Assembly: GCA_965198875.1 (NCBI GenBank)
Contig: CBDAPU010000001.1
Span: 2,232,001-2,296,000, forward strand
DNA length: 64,000 bases
Origin: CBDAPU01 sp965198875
GTDB taxonomy: Bacteria > Pseudomonadota > Gammaproteobacteria > Eutrophobiales > Eutrophobiaceae
Direction: 5' to 3'
Of this stretch, positions 25,893 to 35,454 are shown in pieces. The notes beneath the pieces were generated by a model, which worked only from the letters and a program-made list of their open reading frames with translations, was not told where the DNA came from and did no database searches. The position numbers and the translations under genes are program-made. How positions within the stretch are numbered: position 1 is the first letter of the stretch; every line of letters begins with the position of its first letter.

Positions 25893-28274
25893 ATGAAATT
25901 CTCTGAGCAGTGGTTACGTGAGTGGGTGAACCCGCCTGTCTCCTCCGCCACATTGGCGGAGCAGTTGACGATGCTTGGGATGGAGGTGGAAGCGCACAGG
26001 GCCCTCGCCCCGGATCTGTCGGCTGTCGTGGTGGCTCGAATAGAGAAGATTGACAAACACCCCAATGCGGACAAGCTGATTATTTGTTGCGTTGATAAGG
26101 GTGATGGTGAGCCGGTAGCGGTGGTCACAGGCGCAACCCATGTTAAAGCCGGCGCTTGCTATCCGTATATCGGCACAGGCGGTGCATTGCCCGGGCAAGC
26201 CGCTATTCAGGCGGCGGACATTCGGGGAGTGAGGTCCTTCGGTATGCTTTGCTCGGCCGCCGAGCTGGGCTTCTCAGATGACGCCGATGGGTTATTTCAG
26301 CTCCCGGATGACGCTACTTTGGGCATGGCGTTGACGGAATTCATGCAACTCGATGATCACACTTTCGATGTGGGGATCACCCCTAATCGGGGAGACTGTT
26401 TGAGTATCAAAGGGATTGCAAGAGAGGTCGCCGTCATGAACAGGATGGCGTTCAAGGCCAGGCAAATACCAGCGGCTCTGCCGGTCCATGGGCAAAAACG
26501 CCCGGTCCATTTAGCGGCGCCGGATGGTTGCCCCCGGTATGTAGGCCGCATTATCAATCATATTGATATATCCCGCCCCAGCCCTTTATGGATGAGGGAG
26601 AAGCTACGGCGCTCCGGGGTGCGAGGCGTCAATGCCGTTGTCGATATTACCAACTTTGTGATGCTGGAGCTGGGCCAGCCCATGCATGCGTTTGATAATG
26701 ACAAACTGCACGGTGCGATTTCGGTACGCTATGCCGATGAAGATGAAAAAATCACCCTGCTGGATGGCGGGTCACATCTTATGCCCGCCTCCACGCTGGT
26801 GATCGCCGATGAGAAAGAGGCCGTGGCGATGGCCGGTATTATGGGCGCCCTGGGATCATCCGTCACGGATAGCACCCAACATCTCTTTCTCGAAAGCGCC
26901 TTCTTCTCAGCACAGGCCCTCGCCGGACGGGCGCGGCAATTTGGCCTGCATACCGATGCGGCGCACCGTTTTGAGCGCGGGGTTGATTTCGCATTACAGC
27001 ATGAGGCCATAGAAAGGGCGACGGGGTTGGTGCTTGATATATGCGGCGGCGCCCCGGGGCCCGTGATCGAAGCCGTGGCCGAGGACGCCTTGCCGCATAG
27101 ACACACCGTCGCATTAAGAGAAGGTGCGGTGGAGAGGTTACTCGGCAAACACATCGATATGGCCGAGTGTTGTGACGTCCTCTCGCGCCTGGGTCTGAAA
27201 CAGACCGATGCTGATGCTAATGTTAATACTCGGCGGTTTGCTGTCCCTTCTCACCGTTTCGATATTTCAATCGAAGCGGATTTAATTGAAGAAATAGCCC
27301 GCATCCACGGCTATCAGCACATCGCCAGCGCCCGGCCACCGGTCGGCCTTGTGATGCGTAAAACGGGAAGCCAGGCACACCTGAATGCCCTGCGCCAGGC
27401 GCTGGTTCACCGAGGCTATCAGGAAGCGATGACGTATAGTTTTGTTGATCACGCCTTGCAATCTTTACTCTTTCCCGAGAGCGAGGGGCTACCTTTACTG
27501 AATGCGATTTCCCCTGATCTGGCGCACATGCGAATAAGCCTCTGGCCGGGGCTTTTGCGCGCATTGCAATACAATATCAACCGCCAACAACAGCGGGTTC
27601 GCCTATTTGAGCTGGGTAAAACCTTCACCCGCAACGGGGAGCTTCAACAAACACCCAAACTGGCTGCGGTGATCTGTGGAAAAGTCTCGCCGGAACAGTG
27701 GGATAACCCCTATACAACAAGTAGTTTCTATGATATGAAGTCCGATGTGGAGGCGATTATCGCCAGCCTGTCCGGGGCAATCACCGTTGACTACCGAAAG
27801 ATCGAATGCGCCGCCATGCAAAATGGCCAGTCAGCCGAGATAATGCATAATAATCAACAGCTTGGCTTGATTGGCGCACTTCATCCCGCTATTCGGGGCA
27901 GGTTGAATATAGATCAGAATGTGTATCTCTTTGAAATAGACTTAACGGGCATTCCGCCAAAAAAGTCGCCAAAGTTCACGAAGATCTCTAAATTCCCGTC
28001 AATCAGGCGTGATATATCGGTGTTGGTCGATAAAGAGATCCCGGTCACCAGGGTAGTAAACTGCATAGAGCGATCAGCCTCAGAGCGCTTGCAAAACCTG
28101 GAGTTATTTGACGTATATCAGGGGGAAGGTATTGATATAAAGCAAAAAAGTCTTACTTTAGGCTTGACGTTTCAGGGAACTTTCAGCACTCTTAAAGATG
28201 CAGAGATTGAAGATATTATGGCACGGGTACTGGACAGCCTGCATTCGAAATTTGGCGCCACATTGAGAGCATAA
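25893..28274 (+). CDS. pheT: Phenylalanyl-tRNA synthetase beta subunit
   Basis: A 793-residue beta subunit (E. coli 795). It starts MKFSEQWLREWVNPPVSSAT, followed by a tRNA-binding OB domain (about residues 40-150), the B3/4 editing domain with NAVVDITNFVMLELGQPMHA, the B5 domain, a catalytic-like core (FELGKTFTR) and a C-terminal anticodon-binding ferredoxin-like domain (KFPSIRRDISVLVD). All domains expected of a working editing subunit are present. ihfA begins two bases after its stop codon, the usual gammaproteobacterial order. Confidence 0.97.
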   Translation: MKFSEQWLREWVNPPVSSATLAEQLTMLGMEVEAHRALAPDLSAVVVARIEKIDKHPNADKLIICCVDKGDGEPVAVVTGATHVKAGACYPYIGTGGALPGQAAIQAADIRGVRSFGMLCSAAELGFSDDADGLFQLPDDATLGMALTEFMQLDDHTFDVGITPNRGDCLSIKGIAREVAVMNRMAFKARQIPAALPVHGQKRPVHLAAPDGCPRYVGRIINHIDISRPSPLWMREKLRRSGVRGVNAVVDITNFVMLELGQPMHAFDNDKLHGAISVRYADEDEKITLLDGGSHLMPASTLVIADEKEAVAMAGIMGALGSSVTDSTQHLFLESAFFSAQALAGRARQFGLHTDAAHRFERGVDFALQHEAIERATGLVLDICGGAPGPVIEAVAEDALPHRHTVALREGAVERLLGKHIDMAECCDVLSRLGLKQTDADANVNTRRFAVPSHRFDISIEADLIEEIARIHGYQHIASARPPVGLVMRKTGSQAHLNALRQALVHRGYQEAMTYSFVDHALQSLLFPESEGLPLLNAISPDLAHMRISLWPGLLRALQYNINRQQQRVRLFELGKTFTRNGELQQTPKLAAVICGKVSPEQWDNPYTTSSFYDMKSDVEAIIASLSGAITVDYRKIECAAMQNGQSAEIMHNNQQLGLIGALHPAIRGRLNIDQNVYLFEIDLTGIPPKKSPKFTKISKFPSIRRDISVLVDKEIPVTRVVNCIERSASERLQNLELFDVYQGEGIDIKQKSLTLGLTFQGTFSTLKDAEIEDIMARVLDSLHSKFGATLRA

Positions 28275-28276
28275 CT

Positions 28277-28582
28277 ATGGCAGCATTGACAAAGGCGGAT
28301 ATGGCGGAGAGGCTTTATGAAGAATTGGGTCTGAACAAAAGAGAAGCCAAGGAAATCGTTGAGATGTTTTTTGAAGAGGTGCGCTCGGCATTGGAAACAG
28401 GTCACCAGGTAAAACTTTCCGGCTTTGGTAATTTTGATTTAAGGGATAAAAGCCAACGCCCGGGCCGCAACCCCAAGACGGGCGAGGAGATCCCCATCAG
28501 CGCCCGCCGTGTGGTGACCTTTCGTCCGGGACAAAAATTAAAAGCAAGAGTAGAGGCCTATGCTGGAAGCATCGCACAATAG
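28277..28582 (+). CDS. ihfA: Integration host factor subunit alpha
   Basis: A 101-residue HU/IHF-family DNA-bending protein (E. coli IhfA has 99). It has ALTKADMAERLYEELGLNKREAKE at the N-terminus, the SGFGNFDLRDK core, and the beta-arm motif RPGRNPKTGEEIPI with the Pro that intercalates DNA. It follows pheT closely, so its level is likely tied to the translation operon; IHF also acts in recombination and transcription. Confidence 0.96.
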   Translation: MAALTKADMAERLYEELGLNKREAKEIVEMFFEEVRSALETGHQVKLSGFGNFDLRDKSQRPGRNPKTGEEIPISARRVVTFRPGQKLKARVEAYAGSIAQ

Positions 28583-28916
28583 CGAATTACCCGCCATTCC
28601 CGGAAAACGTTACTTCACGATAGGGGAAGTGAGCGACCTGTGTGCGGTCAAACCCCATGTGTTGCGTTACTGGGAGCAGGAATTTCCCCAGCTCAAACCC
28701 CTGAAGCGCCGCGGCAACCGTCGTTACTACCAACGGCATGATGTTATCCTGATCCGGCAGATCCGCAGTTTGTTGTATGAGCAGGGCTTTACCATTGGTG
28801 GTGCGCGGCAAAGATTGTCCGGCTCGGAGGCAAAAGAAGACTCCAATCAAAGCCAGCAGATCATCCGTCAGCTACGCAATGAACTGGAAGAAGTGCTGGA
28901 TCTATTGCGACGGTAG
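28560..28916 (+). CDS. MerR family transcriptional regulator
   Basis: A 118-residue protein with the MerR helix-turn-helix at residues 14-80: YFTIGEVSDLCAVKPHVLRY, WEQEFPQLKP, and RYYQRHDVILIRQIRSLLYEQG. A short coiled coil (LRNELEEVLDLLRR) follows. It lacks the C-terminal metal-binding loop of classic MerR proteins. The start overlaps ihfA by 23 bases. Genes of this type directly after ihfA are usual in gammaproteobacteria (sometimes called MlrA/YcgE-like), with unknown targets. Confidence 0.9.
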   Translation: MLEASHNSELPAIPGKRYFTIGEVSDLCAVKPHVLRYWEQEFPQLKPLKRRGNRRYYQRHDVILIRQIRSLLYEQGFTIGGARQRLSGSEAKEDSNQSQQIIRQLRNELEEVLDLLRR

Positions 28917-29384
28917 GACACATCTTAAAAACCGGTGTTTTTTCAAAGCGGGGCGGCAGCGCCCGCAGCTAACCTTAGCTGAGTTCAACTTTACCGCCCT
29001 GATCAATACTTCCGCCCTTTAAGGATCGCAAGCGATAAGCCCCCCGTACTGCCCTTAATACCTCGCCATTTTGTGAGTATGACGTTAGCCAGGCTACCGT
29101 GATAATCAGGCCATGTTCTCCGATCCGCTTATTTCCCCGGGAAGATTGCACTGGTTCTTTATCTCAGGCTCCCCTTAGGCGATGGGGTTTATTCCGCCTG
29201 GGCATGGTATTAAGTATTGCTTTTTTATAGCGTCTCAAGGAAACTTCCCTTTGTGCAATGTGGTGTGGGAAGCCATCCAGATCAACGGTGTTGATCCATT
29301 GATAAATTAAGCACATTACATTTTTAGTTTGCGGTGTTTGCACACATACTGGATGGCTCTCTCCAGGTGATCACCAATACGGCT
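28917..29384. other. Intergenic region before tRNA-Pro
   Basis: No coding frame is supported. It contains a perfect ten-base inverted repeat (AGCCATCCAG at 29271 and its complement at 29349) flanking about 70 bases just before the tRNA gene. A tRNA promoter must lie here, but no unambiguous -35/-10 pair was seen. Confidence 0.5.
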
Positions 29385-29461
<77 letters not shown>

Positions 29462-30008
29462 AATCACCCAGGTCTTGCGCCAGAGACCTGATCAGTCACC
29501 CATGCCTTTCCAACAACACAGCCCATGACAGCCTGGGTGATGATGGTGCTCCTCATCGTCGGTATGCGATAAACCCGCCTCATATCCAATCATGATGACC
29601 TCATCCAGGACGCCCCTGACCACCAGATGATGCGATAAGCCCGCCTTGCATTTCACCATGATCCCCTGACGGGCGCTGCATGTTGTCGCCCAGGCAGGCC
29701 AATGCTCCCCCGGCCTGCCCTCCCTGCCGCCTCGAGGGCGGTGACAGGACAACACCGGTCGCAAGCATGTGACTTCAAAGATGGGCCGGTAAGTGGGATA
29801 ACCCCTGCCGGGCGGGCTATTGAAAAGAAGGTGCTCAAGCAGTATGCTAAAAATCATCTGTGCTTGTTATATCTTCTAACCTATGGGCAGCGAGCGTCAT
29901 GATCCGTGCACATCACACAGCAACGATCAATATATGACTTATCATGCAGCTCTCCACCTTGCCCATGACGTCACCCAAACCATGACGAAGCGGCGCTCAG
30001 GCTAAAAG
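29462..30008. other. Intergenic region with an imperfect 33-base direct repeat
   Basis: Two copies of a 33-base unit (29564-29596 and 29630-29662) match at 25 positions and begin ATGCGATAA. On the minus strand they lie in an open frame at 29492-29857, where each encodes AGLSH, but that frame has Cys/His-rich low-complexity ends and no credible family. I see no gene I can support. Confidence 0.4.
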
Positions 30009-30530
30009 ATGAGACGAAATGCGGTGTTCCTATGCTGTTGCCTGTGTTTATGGGGTTGCAGCGGCGAGAAGACGGCGAAGGAGGATTTTGCCGCCGGTGA
30101 CTATGCTCGCGCTTTTGCAAAATTCAAGCCCCGGGCCGAAGCAGGGGATAGCGAGGCGCAAAATTATCTTGGGGTGCAATACTACATGGGCCTGGGTGTG
30201 CGCCGTGACTGGCAGCAGGCATTGAAGTGGTATGAGAAGTCGGCGAAACAGGGCGAGCCCAGAGCGCAACGCAATTACGGCATGATGTTTCACAATGGCT
30301 ATGGCACCAACATGGATATCGTTTCCGCCTACATGTGGTATTACGCCGCCTATCGGCAGGGCAATCCGACAGCGAAGGGGTATATGGACTACCTGGCGGC
30401 GGAAAACAAGCTAAGCCCGAACCAGATGAACCTGGCCAGGCAAAAGGCAAAACACTACATCGTCAATCCAGTCATCGCCGAGCACGTCTCTGAGAGCAAG
30501 CTGTTTCGTGGCCAGCAACGGGAATTTTAA
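30009..30530 (+). CDS. Sel1-repeat (TPR-like) exported protein
   Basis: A 173-residue protein with an N-terminal export signal ending in LWGC (a lipobox-like Cys at residue 17, though Trp at -2 is unusual). It then has two or three Sel1-like helical repeats: AQNYLGVQYYMGLGVRRDW with ALKWYEKSAKQGE, and AQRNYGMMFHNGYGTNMD with AYMWYYAAYRQGN. Such proteins act as scaffolds in the periplasm; the partner is not known. It ends 14 bases before glmS and may share its transcript. Confidence 0.8.
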   Translation: MRRNAVFLCCCLCLWGCSGEKTAKEDFAAGDYARAFAKFKPRAEAGDSEAQNYLGVQYYMGLGVRRDWQQALKWYEKSAKQGEPRAQRNYGMMFHNGYGTNMDIVSAYMWYYAAYRQGNPTAKGYMDYLAAENKLSPNQMNLARQKAKHYIVNPVIAEHVSESKLFRGQQREF

Positions 30531-30544
30531 TTCGTCATAACGCC

Positions 30545-32377
30545 ATGTGTGGAATTGTCGGCGCAGTTGCACAAAGAGACGTCACCCCGATCCTTGTGGA
30601 AGGATTACGGCGCCTGGAATACCGGGGGTATGATTCCGCCGGTGTTGTTGTCCTCAATGAAGACGCCGCCTTTGAGCGGGTTCGGGTGTCGGGCAAAGTG
30701 GATGAGCTTGCTCAGGGTATCGCGCGCTCGCCCATCTGCGGCAACACCGGCATAGCGCACACCCGCTGGGCCACCCACGGCAGGCCCAGTGTCGATAACG
30801 CCCATCCTCACCTCTGCCGGGATGAAGTGGCGCTTGTCCATAACGGCATCATTGAAAACCATGAATCATTGCGTAGCAGACAGGTAGAGAGGGGTTACGA
30901 CTTTACCTCGGACACCGATACCGAAGTCATCGTCAATCAGATCCATATCCATCTGCAAAAGGACGGCGATGTATTCGCCGCCGTCAAAGATACCGTTGCC
31001 GAGCTGCAGGGCGCCTATGCACTGGCCGTTATCAGCAATACCTGGCCACAGCGGTTAGTAGCGGTGAGAAGGGGCAGCCCGCTGGTCATTGGTATTGGCG
31101 TTGCAGAGTATTTTCTCGCCTCCGATGTCTTTGCCCTATTGCCGGTGACACAGCGATTTATCGTATTGGAAGAGGGCGATATGGCCGACATTCGCAAAGG
31201 CTCCCTGCTTGTCTATGATAGGGACGGCGATCAGGTTGAGCGCCCCATCATTACCTCAGCGCTGTCCGCCGACAGGGCGGATAAGGGCGGTTATCGGCAT
31301 TACATGTTAAAAGAGATCATGACGCAGCCATTGGCCATTGCTGATACCCTGGAGGGCAGGCTTGAGGATGGCAAAATCATCGATCCGGTATTTGCCATGC
31401 AGGCGGATGATGTATTTGCCCGGGTCAATGCAATACACATCGTTGCCTGCGGCACCAGCTACCATGCGGGGTTGATTGCAAAATACTGGATGGAGTCGAT
31501 TGCGGGGGTTCAGTGCCATGTGGAGATTGCCAGTGAATATCGATACCGAAAGACGGTAATTGCGGGCAATACGCTGTTTTTAACCCTCTCCCAATCCGGC
31601 GAGACCTTAGATACCCTGGAGGCATTACGTTTGGCTAAAACCCGGCCCTACCTCGCCCGCCTTGCGATCTGCAATGTGCCTGAAAGCGCCCTCACCCGTG
31701 AGTCGGATCGGGTGTTCCTCACCCGTGCCGGCAGGGAGGTTGGCGTCGCCTCCACCAAGGCCTTTACCACACAACTGGTGGCTCTGTTGATGTTGACCCT
31801 GTTGCTTGCCCGAAGAGGTGGCGTAAATGATGAGGTGGAGTCAGATATAGCCCGGCAACTTGAAAAACTGCCCGGTCAAATTAACCATGTGCTTGAATTA
31901 CATGCCCCGATCGCAACGCTGGCCGAGGACTTTGTGCATAAACACCATGCCCTGTTCCTGGGCCGGGGCGCTATGTTACCCGTTGCCATGGAAGGCGCCT
32001 TAAAGCTGAAAGAGATCTCCTACATACACGCAGAGGCCTACGCGGCCGGTGAGTTAAAACACGGCCCGCTGGCGTTGATAGATGATGAGATGCCGGTGAT
32101 CGCCGTTGCGCCCAACAATGCGTTGCTGGGGAAGTTAAAGGCCAATTTACAGGAAGTGCGCGCCCGGGGCGGCAGATTATATGTTTTTGCCGATGCAAAG
32201 AGCGCCATTACGGACGCTTCTCATGTGACGACGATAAGCATCGCCCCTGTTGAAGATGTGATCGCACCGATCATCTACACGGTGCCCCTGCAATTATTGG
32301 CCTATCATGTTGCGGTATTAAAAGGCGCAGATGTTGATCAGCCGAGGAACCTGGCCAAGTCAGTGACGGTGGAATGA
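30545..32377 (+). CDS. glmS: Glucosamine-6-phosphate synthase (glutamine-fructose-6-phosphate aminotransferase)
   Basis: A 610-residue enzyme making glucosamine-6-phosphate from fructose-6-phosphate and glutamine, the entry to peptidoglycan and lipopolysaccharide amino sugars. The N-terminal Cys of the amidase (MCGIVGAV, Cys2) is followed by YRGYDSAG and THGRPSVDNAHPH. Two SIS domains contain CGTSYHAGLIAK, LSQSGETLDT and STKAFTTQL, and the C-terminus is NLAKSVTVE. The length matches E. coli GlmS (609). The start codon is fixed by the catalytic Cys2. Confidence 0.98.
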   Translation: MCGIVGAVAQRDVTPILVEGLRRLEYRGYDSAGVVVLNEDAAFERVRVSGKVDELAQGIARSPICGNTGIAHTRWATHGRPSVDNAHPHLCRDEVALVHNGIIENHESLRSRQVERGYDFTSDTDTEVIVNQIHIHLQKDGDVFAAVKDTVAELQGAYALAVISNTWPQRLVAVRRGSPLVIGIGVAEYFLASDVFALLPVTQRFIVLEEGDMADIRKGSLLVYDRDGDQVERPIITSALSADRADKGGYRHYMLKEIMTQPLAIADTLEGRLEDGKIIDPVFAMQADDVFARVNAIHIVACGTSYHAGLIAKYWMESIAGVQCHVEIASEYRYRKTVIAGNTLFLTLSQSGETLDTLEALRLAKTRPYLARLAICNVPESALTRESDRVFLTRAGREVGVASTKAFTTQLVALLMLTLLLARRGGVNDEVESDIARQLEKLPGQINHVLELHAPIATLAEDFVHKHHALFLGRGAMLPVAMEGALKLKEISYIHAEAYAAGELKHGPLALIDDEMPVIAVAPNNALLGKLKANLQEVRARGGRLYVFADAKSAITDASHVTTISIAPVEDVIAPIIYTVPLQLLAYHVAVLKGADVDQPRNLAKSVTVE

Positions 32378-32491
32378 GGTTTATCGTGAACCCTGAAGAT
32401 GGACAACATCTTCTCCTGACATGACTGCCGGTGAGTGCGCCGATGTGCGATGAGACGAAGATGATGCGCCCTGACCGATGAGGAGGGTTCA

Positions 32492-32797
32492 ATGACTGGG
32501 GATAAAATAATCGTCACGGTTGATGCGGATCTGGAAGCGCTAATCCCGGGTTTTTTGAGCAATCGAGAGGCCGATCTGCAAACCTTGAAAACGGCCCATG
32601 AACAGCAATGCTTCGAGATCATAAAGGGGATTGGTCATAATCTTAAAGGCCTCGGTGGGGGGTATGGTTTCCATGGCCTCTCCGACATCGGTGAGGTCAT
32701 TGAACAGGCCGCCAAAGACCGGGATCTGGAGATGATCGCCACCCATATAAAAGCGCTGTCCCGTTATCTTGAGAGCGTGGAGATCACCTACGAATAG
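32492..32797 (+). CDS. Hpt (histidine phosphotransfer) domain protein
   Basis: A 101-residue stand-alone phosphotransfer protein. The active His is His49 in GHNLKGLGGGYGF, matching the HxLKG signature, within a four-helix bundle. A short N-terminal stretch (DKIIVTVDADLEALIPGFL) precedes it. It lies immediately upstream of the hybrid kinase at 32808 and probably relays phosphate from that kinase's receiver domain to an as yet unknown response regulator. The ATG at 32492 follows GAGGAGGG. Confidence 0.88.
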   Translation: MTGDKIIVTVDADLEALIPGFLSNREADLQTLKTAHEQQCFEIIKGIGHNLKGLGGGYGFHGLSDIGEVIEQAAKDRDLEMIATHIKALSRYLESVEITYE

Positions 32798-32807
32798 GTG
32801 CGAGCGA

Positions 32808-35402
32808 ATGTCCTATAAAAAACAACACATGCCCAGATGGTTTTTGTATGTATGCACGGTGCTTTTGGGCGTGGCTTTTTCTTTGTTGCTGGTCTCTCTG
32901 GCATGGAATGATTCCATCGATAACAACAAACGCGAGTTTACGTCAAAATCGGTTGCGCTTAAAAATGCGGTTTTCAAAAATGTACGCATAGCGCATATTG
33001 CGATCAACAGTTTATCGGCGTCTTTTGTCGCCCACCCGGTGCTGGATGCCGATGAGTTCTCCATCGTCACCCATTCGGTCCTACAACAACACCCCTATAT
33101 AGAAGGCGCCGTATTCGCCACACTCAGGCCCTCATATCCAGCCGCTGCTCCAGCCGATAGCGCGCAAGCGCATTCAGATCTTAAGCAAGGGGGCGCTTCC
33201 CCTGCTGCCGGTAAGGCGTATTTTTATCCCACCCAGCAAAACTTCAGGGACGGGAGCCGCTTCCCTGAAGATGAGGATCTGTTTGCAGGTGCGCTGTTTG
33301 AAGACGTCATGAACACCCTGCTGTCCACGCCTTATGTGGTCACGACAGTGGTTGATAGCGCTGATCCTGAAAATAAAAACTACTGGATGTTGAAGGCCCT
33401 TAGGAGGATGTCCGCAGATGATGGCCAACCAGTCGAGGGCGATATTTTTGGCGTGGTCGCCGTCCTCGTGAACGCGGGTAAAATGCTGGGTTCAAGTGCC
33501 GCTATCTCCAATATGTCGATGATGATGATAAATGAAGCGGCCAGTTTGAGCGGCAAGGCGCTACTCTATGAGTCTGCCCTACCGCTTGATAATGAAAGCC
33601 CGATGGTTAGCGAGGTCAAGGACGAAGGGCTCGCACTGTTTCCGATGTATTCGATCCGCTGGTCGGCCCGCCGCGGCATACACTGGAATGAGATCGATAA
33701 AGACTGGGTTTATATCTCCCTGCTGATAGGCCTGGGTGTGACCTTGCTGATGATCGCCCTGGTGCGGGCTAAAGACCTGCAAACCCGGGAATTAAAAGCG
33801 CGCAATAGCGTTATCGAGAAAAAGGTTGAAGAGCAGACCCGGGAGCTGGCCCTGGCCCGGGACCGTGCCCTTGAAGCATCGCGCATTAAATCCCGGTTCC
33901 TCGCCAGTATGAGCCATGAGATCCGCACACCACTGAATGCAATCATCGGCATGTCTGAATTACTAGCGGACACCCGATTGACCCATGAGCAGCAAAAATA
34001 TACCGATGTTTTCAAGAAAGCAGGCGATACGCTATTAAGCCTGGTTGACGATATTCTGGATCTGTCGAAAATTGAAGCAAACCACTTAACCCTGGAGGGG
34101 ATTGATTTCGATGTGGGTGACGTCATAGAAGAGGCGGTAGAGATCTATATAATCAAAGCAGCGGAGAAGGGTGTTGAGTTGATGTGTCACATCGACCCGC
34201 AATTAAGCACGTTAAGAAAAGGCGACCCCGCACGCCTTAAACAGATCATACTCAACCTGATCGGCAATGCCCTCAAGTTCACCGAGCAGGGGGAGATCGT
34301 TGTATCCATGGGCCTGGATGGGGCAAGTGACGATCATATCAGGGTGGTGGTGCGAGATACCGGGATCGGCATACCCACTGAAAAAACCGATGATATCTTC
34401 GCCAGTTTTAACCAGGTGGACTCATCAACCACGCGCAATTATGGGGGTACTGGCCTGGGTTTGAGCATTTGCCGTGCCCTGGTGGAGATGATGGGCGGCA
34501 AGATATGGGTTGAAAGCACCGTCGGTGAAGGCAGCGCCTTTATGTTTAATGCGGCATTACCTGAGGTCACTGGCGAGCCGCTGAGAGACGATGCGAGGCT
34601 CACCCTGAAAGGCAAGCGCATACTGCTCATCGATGATAATGACGCCCACAGGCATAATACCTCACGGTATTTGACCCATGCCGGCGCACTGCTCGAGCAG
34701 CTAAGCCGTGATCATGATCTCGCGGATACGTTAAGAGAGAACATGGGTGATTATGACGCCATCCTGTTAAATTGCCCCCCGGACAGTGCATACGCAATCG
34801 AGTTGCTGGAGAGAATCAATTCGACCGAATTAAATAACAAGATGATCCTTATTCTACATGCGGCCGAGCTGAATAAATACATGGATCACCTCAATCACAT
34901 CGGCATCGCCGCCTACGTGGTGAAACCCGTCAAGCGAGGGGAACTGGACTGGCAGATAGACACCCTGGTTCAGGGCAAGAAGAGAACAGCCAAAACCCCC
35001 TCGGCCAGGACAGATGTGGCGGAGGTAAAGCCGTTGAAAATCCTGTTGGCGGAGGACAATCCGGATAACCGCTTGTTGATAAAAGCGTATTTGAAGAGGT
35101 TGCCCTATGAATTGGTGGAGGCGGAAAACGGTCAGCTTGCCGTGCAGAAGTTTCAGCAGCAACGCTACAATCTGGTGTTCATGGATGTGCAAATGCCGAT
35201 CATGGATGGCCATGCCGCAACAAAAATAATGAGAAAATGGGAACGCCAACAGGGGCGGGAAGCGACACCCATTGTGGCGTTGACCGCCCATGCCTTCAGG
35301 GAAGAGATGGATAAATGTATTCAGGCAGGTTGCAATGCTTACCTCAGCAAGCCGGTGAAAAAATTAACCCTGATTGAAACCATCAAAACCCATGCCGCCT
35401 GA
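32808..35402 (+). CDS. Hybrid sensor histidine kinase with two receiver domains
   Basis: An 864-residue membrane kinase. A transmembrane segment at about residues 11-30 and another at about 300-320 frame an extracytoplasmic sensor region of unidentified type. The cytoplasmic part has a coiled coil, HisKA with His370 in MSHEIRTPLNAIIGM, HATPase (NALKFTE, DTGIGIP, GGTGLGLSI), then two receivers. Receiver 1 lacks its phosphoacceptor (Asn655 in DAILLNCPP). Receiver 2 is complete (LAEDN, Asp793 in FMDVQMPIMDG, Lys in YLSKPVKK). The ATG at 32808 is preferred over an upstream GTG inside the Hpt gene. The two genes form one signalling unit; the signal is unknown. Confidence 0.92.
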   Translation: MSYKKQHMPRWFLYVCTVLLGVAFSLLLVSLAWNDSIDNNKREFTSKSVALKNAVFKNVRIAHIAINSLSASFVAHPVLDADEFSIVTHSVLQQHPYIEGAVFATLRPSYPAAAPADSAQAHSDLKQGGASPAAGKAYFYPTQQNFRDGSRFPEDEDLFAGALFEDVMNTLLSTPYVVTTVVDSADPENKNYWMLKALRRMSADDGQPVEGDIFGVVAVLVNAGKMLGSSAAISNMSMMMINEAASLSGKALLYESALPLDNESPMVSEVKDEGLALFPMYSIRWSARRGIHWNEIDKDWVYISLLIGLGVTLLMIALVRAKDLQTRELKARNSVIEKKVEEQTRELALARDRALEASRIKSRFLASMSHEIRTPLNAIIGMSELLADTRLTHEQQKYTDVFKKAGDTLLSLVDDILDLSKIEANHLTLEGIDFDVGDVIEEAVEIYIIKAAEKGVELMCHIDPQLSTLRKGDPARLKQIILNLIGNALKFTEQGEIVVSMGLDGASDDHIRVVVRDTGIGIPTEKTDDIFASFNQVDSSTTRNYGGTGLGLSICRALVEMMGGKIWVESTVGEGSAFMFNAALPEVTGEPLRDDARLTLKGKRILLIDDNDAHRHNTSRYLTHAGALLEQLSRDHDLADTLRENMGDYDAILLNCPPDSAYAIELLERINSTELNNKMILILHAAELNKYMDHLNHIGIAAYVVKPVKRGELDWQIDTLVQGKKRTAKTPSARTDVAEVKPLKILLAEDNPDNRLLIKAYLKRLPYELVEAENGQLAVQKFQQQRYNLVFMDVQMPIMDGHAATKIMRKWERQQGREATPIVALTAHAFREEMDKCIQAGCNAYLSKPVKKLTLIETIKTHAA

Positions 35403-35454
35403 TCCCCACCTGGGAAGATCGAGGGATCACTGGCTTGCCACCTGGGCGGCTTTT

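Noticed and set aside
29492..29857. Minus-strand open frame of 121 residues after tRNA-Pro
   Set aside because: Its composition is Cys/His-rich and repetitive, with no family match, ribosome site or conserved context.
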